Source: Cochliopodium minus (taxonomy: Eukaryota; Discosea; Himatismenida; Cochliopodiidae). From it: a DNA stretch of 22,232 bases. The stretch lies in the NCBI GenBank assembly GCA_024220525.1, contig JAMYWO010000345.1:1-22232 (forward strand), written 5' to 3'. Below the pieces are notes generated by a model that had not been told where the DNA came from, did no database searches, and saw only the letters and a list, made by a program, of their open reading frames with translations. The position numbers and the translations under genes are program-made. Positions 19,480-22,232 of the stretch are shown here, piece after piece (position 1 is the first letter of the stretch; every line of letters begins with the position of its first letter).

Positions 19480-21642
19480 ATGAAATTGATATTTTTCATT
19501 TTGACTGTATCAGCAGTTATATATTCAACATATATCTTCAATATCTTTTTTTTCCACAAAGAGATTGATTTGAGCACCTATAAACAAGTTGATCTAACTC
19601 GAATATCAAAATATTTTTTTTAACCCAAAAATAATTAACTCCCTTTTTATATAGGGAGATGAATTCCATAATTGGGCACATACAACAGTATGCAAGCCAT
19701 TGAACATATTATTTCCAGAATCTGAGGAAGAAATCTCGATGATAGTGAAAGGTGCATCTTATCATAATATTAAAGTGAGAGTTGTTGGGTAATATATCAT
19801 CAAATCAACATTTTATATCTTTCCAATTTCTCATGTTAAAAAAAAGATCAGGTATTTTTTAAATAAATCAAAAGAAAATTAAAAAGGATTGCATCCATAA
19901 AACATTTCACTTTTAATCACAAGATATATTTGTTTGACTTTACTTTAATCACAAAAATATTTGTTTAACTTTTCATGTATGATCATTATATTATTTTTAA
20001 ACATTTTTATTGAGAATTTTTGATACAACTCAAGTTTTTTGTTTGAAAAATTTCAAAAAAAAATAGCACATATCCAAAAAACTATAATTTATTTCACTTT
20101 ACATTAAAAATTTTAAATAATTTTTATTTATTAAAGGGCACTCTTTTGGAGATATAATTTGTGAAAACAACAGTTATTTGATAAGTTTGGACCATTTCAA
20201 AGGAATGGAGATTTCTTGGGACAGGAAATCTTTCACTGTAAAAGCAGGAATGAAAATATTTGAAATGGAAAAAATTCTTCAAGATAACGGCCTTTCTTTG
20301 TACACCGCAGGTGTAACAAATACTCAAAGTATTGCAGGTTAATTATTAATTTATTTTATAATATTTTCTATTTTTTACTTTTAAAATTTTTTATTTTTAA
20401 TTTTATATTTGTCAATGTTTTAGGTGCAATTTCAACTGCAACTCATGGAAGTGGAAAATTTGGTTCATTTTCTTCGACTGTGTTGTCTATGGAGTTGGTG
20501 AACGGAGATGGAGAAATTGTTGAAATTGATAGATCCAAATAGTAAAAAAAAATTAAAAATCTAAATAAACTAATAACAAAAATAAATTTTAGTGATTTTT
20601 TCGCTGCCGCAATAAGTTTGGGAAGTTTAGGGTAATTTAAATATATTTGTTGTTTTATTTTTGTTTTCTTAAAATTTTTTTTAAAGGGTTATTACAAAAG
20701 TAAAAATAAAATGCAGAGAAATGGTTTATTTAGAAGAAACTATCCTCCCAATAGAAGACGTGGAGCACTACCTCTTAGAAGACAATTTGGAGAAATATTT
20801 CCTCGATAACGAATATCCAATTCTTACTATTTTTGTGGAAGAGAAAAAAGCTTTGGGAATCAAATCAAGATATGTTTCCAAACCATTAATAAAAGTAAAT
20901 AAAATTTTTTTAAATATTTTATTTTTAAACATTTTTTTTTTAAAATTTTGTTAAATTTTAAAAATAAGGAACCAGAACCACTCCTTTCAAGAAACATGAA
21001 AGCATTGTTCGCAGCAATAATGCTAAAATCAAATGCATACCTGCCAAAACCAATAAGAAGTCTCCTCAACAACATATCCTTCCTATTTTTGAAATTTCCC
21101 TCTAAAAGAACTTCAAATTTTTTTGATATCATTCACATTCCGTTTGATGCCAAAATAACCAGTGATGTGGAGTATTATGTACATGTGGAGGATGCAAAAA
21201 GTATTATCAGAGAACTTTTGAAGATTGGTGAGAGTGATTTTGGGTTGGCTGAAATGGTCACTTTAAGATATATTCAAAAAGAAAGATTTATTCTTTCACC
21301 TACACATGATGGTAGAAAATTTTTATATTTCATTGATTTTTTTTGTTTAATTTATTTTTATTTCAATTAATTTTTTTATATTTTATCGACAAAGGTGACA
21401 AGATTGCTTTTGATATAGTTACCTATGGAACTCAAAAAAGATACAAAGATGTTTTCAATTTGATCCATCCCATTTTCGAGAAATACAACGCAATATGTCA
21501 TTGGGGAAAGCAGACATTGTTCACACCTGAACAAACTAGAAAAAAATTTGTTCATATGAACTTGTTTAATTCAATAAGAAGAAAATATGATAAGAAAGAC
21601 ACTTTTTTAAATTCACATTTGAAACAATTATTAAATTATTAA
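19480..21642 (+). CDS. FAD-linked aldonolactone oxidase (ALO / gulonolactone oxidase family)
   Basis: Oxidises an aldono-1,4-lactone, typically at the last step of ascorbate or erythroascorbate synthesis (family knowledge). Nine exons: 19480-19587, 19655-19788, 19847-19851, 20137-20337, 20424-20541, 20593-20631, 20687-20894, 20969-21311, 21395-21642; 467 residues. Residues 3-26 form a membrane anchor (LIFFILTVSAVIYSTYIF). Then come the family start FHNWAHTTVCKP, the FAD motif VVGSGHSFGD (His84, the residue that can bind FAD covalently), KAGMKIFEMEKIL, SIAGAISTATHGSG, MELVNGDGEIVEI, AISLGSLGVITKVKIKC and, near the C-terminus, HWGKQTLF, the HWGK motif of sugar-lactone oxidases. The codons for GSGH span three exons, one of them only 5 nt (ATCAG); without it the FAD motif and frame are lost. 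Substrate (gulono-, galactono- or arabinono-lactone) cannot be told. Confidence 0.94.
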
Positions 21643-21669
21643 ATAACAAAACATCCACTTTAATTGTTA

Positions 21670-21780
21670 TCAATATGAATTTTTGAGAATGGCATCTTTT
21701 GTGGTTATGGATATGACAGCATGAAGGCTGGTATCTTTAGTGACAGGAATATTACTTTTGTTATGAATTGGTTTTAACAT
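21670..21780 (-). CDS. Candidate 36-residue small ORF on the opposite strand
   Basis: ATG at 21780 opens MLKPIHNKSNIPVTKDTSLHAV and the frame ends SITTKDAILKNSY, in a patch less AT-rich than its surroundings. The composition looks more coding-like than usual spacers, but it is short and unmatched. The same patch holds three near-copies of GGYATCTTT on the plus strand, so it might instead be a regulatory or RNA element of the flanking genes. Confidence 0.25.
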   Translation of the reverse strand: MLKPIHNKSNIPVTKDTSLHAVISITTKDAILKNSY

Positions 21781-21849
21781 TCACTTTGGTATCTTTCAAC
21801 ATTAATCCTCTCTAATTTAAACAATAAAAACATAAAAAAGAGAACAGAA

Positions 21850-22147
21850 ATGGTTCAAGAACAAATCTTAAAAAGGGTAGGACACACGTCTACTTTGAAA
21901 CTTCTGTTTAAAGAATCATTGTACTCTCATATCAAAGGGTTTAATATTTATCTACAAGTATTTGAAGTTATAGAAGATCTTAAAACAAATTTCTACAATT
22001 ACAATCTTGCTGTTTATCTGGAAAATCACAACAATTACCTGATGTGTATTAAACATTCAGCCTCGAGCATCCAAAATATCATCATCACGTTAAAAAGTTA
22101 CTTCAACAAAGTCAGAGATTACAAAAACAATCCCGAACTTTTTAACA
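21850..22147 (+). CDS. First exon of an unrecognised gene, truncated by the right edge
   Basis: ATG at 21850 encodes 99 residues before a probable donor (GTAAAA at 22148); the frame beyond turns into Phe/Ile-rich low-complexity sequence typical of an intron. The exon is largely helical: RVGHTSTLKLLFKESLYSHIK, IYLQVFEVIEDLKTNFYNYN, HNNYLMCIKHSASSIQNIIITLKSYF. It has no signal peptide, and I recognise no family. The helical, Tyr/Asn-rich character may suit a scaffold, but that is only an impression. Confidence 0.6.
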
Positions 22148-22232
22148 GTAAAATTTTTTTTTTTTCTTTATTAATTTTTATTTATTTTACTACTTTTTTT
22201 TTTCTTATTATTAATTAATATTAATTAATAAT

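Noticed and set aside
1-22232. tRNA, rRNA, snRNA, transposon or viral genes
   Set aside because: I saw no cloverleaf consensus, rRNA core motif, reverse transcriptase, transposase, integrase or capsid motif in any frame I read; a covariance-model scan could still find a small RNA.

Overview
The window is AT-rich protist nuclear DNA (by eye roughly three quarters A+T). The genes are densely packed and cut by many short GT-AG introns, and TAA and TGA both act as stops (standard code). Every recognisable protein had to be rebuilt by joining exons in phase. Most introns are about 40-120 nt with T- or A-rich 3' ends, and several exons are tiny (5-21 nt). An SHK-like kinase (kinase plus C-terminal SH2-like domain), a poly-asparagine/coiled-coil C2-RING protein and a secreted type-B esterase point to a free-living amoeboid protist. 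Amoebozoa is my best guess, because SHK kinases are best known there, but the intron density is far above that of Dictyostelium discoideum, so I leave the exact lineage open.

Left part: on the minus strand lie a partial pseudouridine-5'-phosphate glycosidase (left edge to 1282) and a complete MAPEG/MGST3-like protein (1341-2007), 58 nt apart. Next come a doubtful short ORF (2478-2690), two unrecognised plus-strand genes (2863-3976 and about 4202-4943), and a minus-strand 14-exon secreted carboxylesterase/cholinesterase-type enzyme (5925-8747).

Right part: a plus-strand run of six multi-exon genes: an LRAT-like (H/H/C) protein with a C-terminal FYVE-like zinc finger (9102-11193), an OGFOD1/Tpa1-type prolyl hydroxylase (11475-13530), a zinc-ribbon/C2/coiled-coil/RING protein (13696-15416), an SHK-like kinase whose catalytic lysine appears moved as in WNK kinases (15445-17709), a CAP-like beta-helix protein (17855-19139), and an aldonolactone oxidase-type flavoenzyme containing a 5-nt exon (19480-21642). 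The first exon of an unrecognised gene (21850 onward) runs off the right edge.

The genes do not form one pathway. Three concern membrane or ubiquitin signalling (LRAT-FYVE, C2-RING, SHK kinase) and three concern redox or nucleoside metabolism (lactone oxidase, MGST, pseudouridine glycosidase). The 28-nt gap between the RING gene and the kinase gene is the tightest junction. No tRNA, rRNA, CRISPR array, transposon or viral gene was seen.
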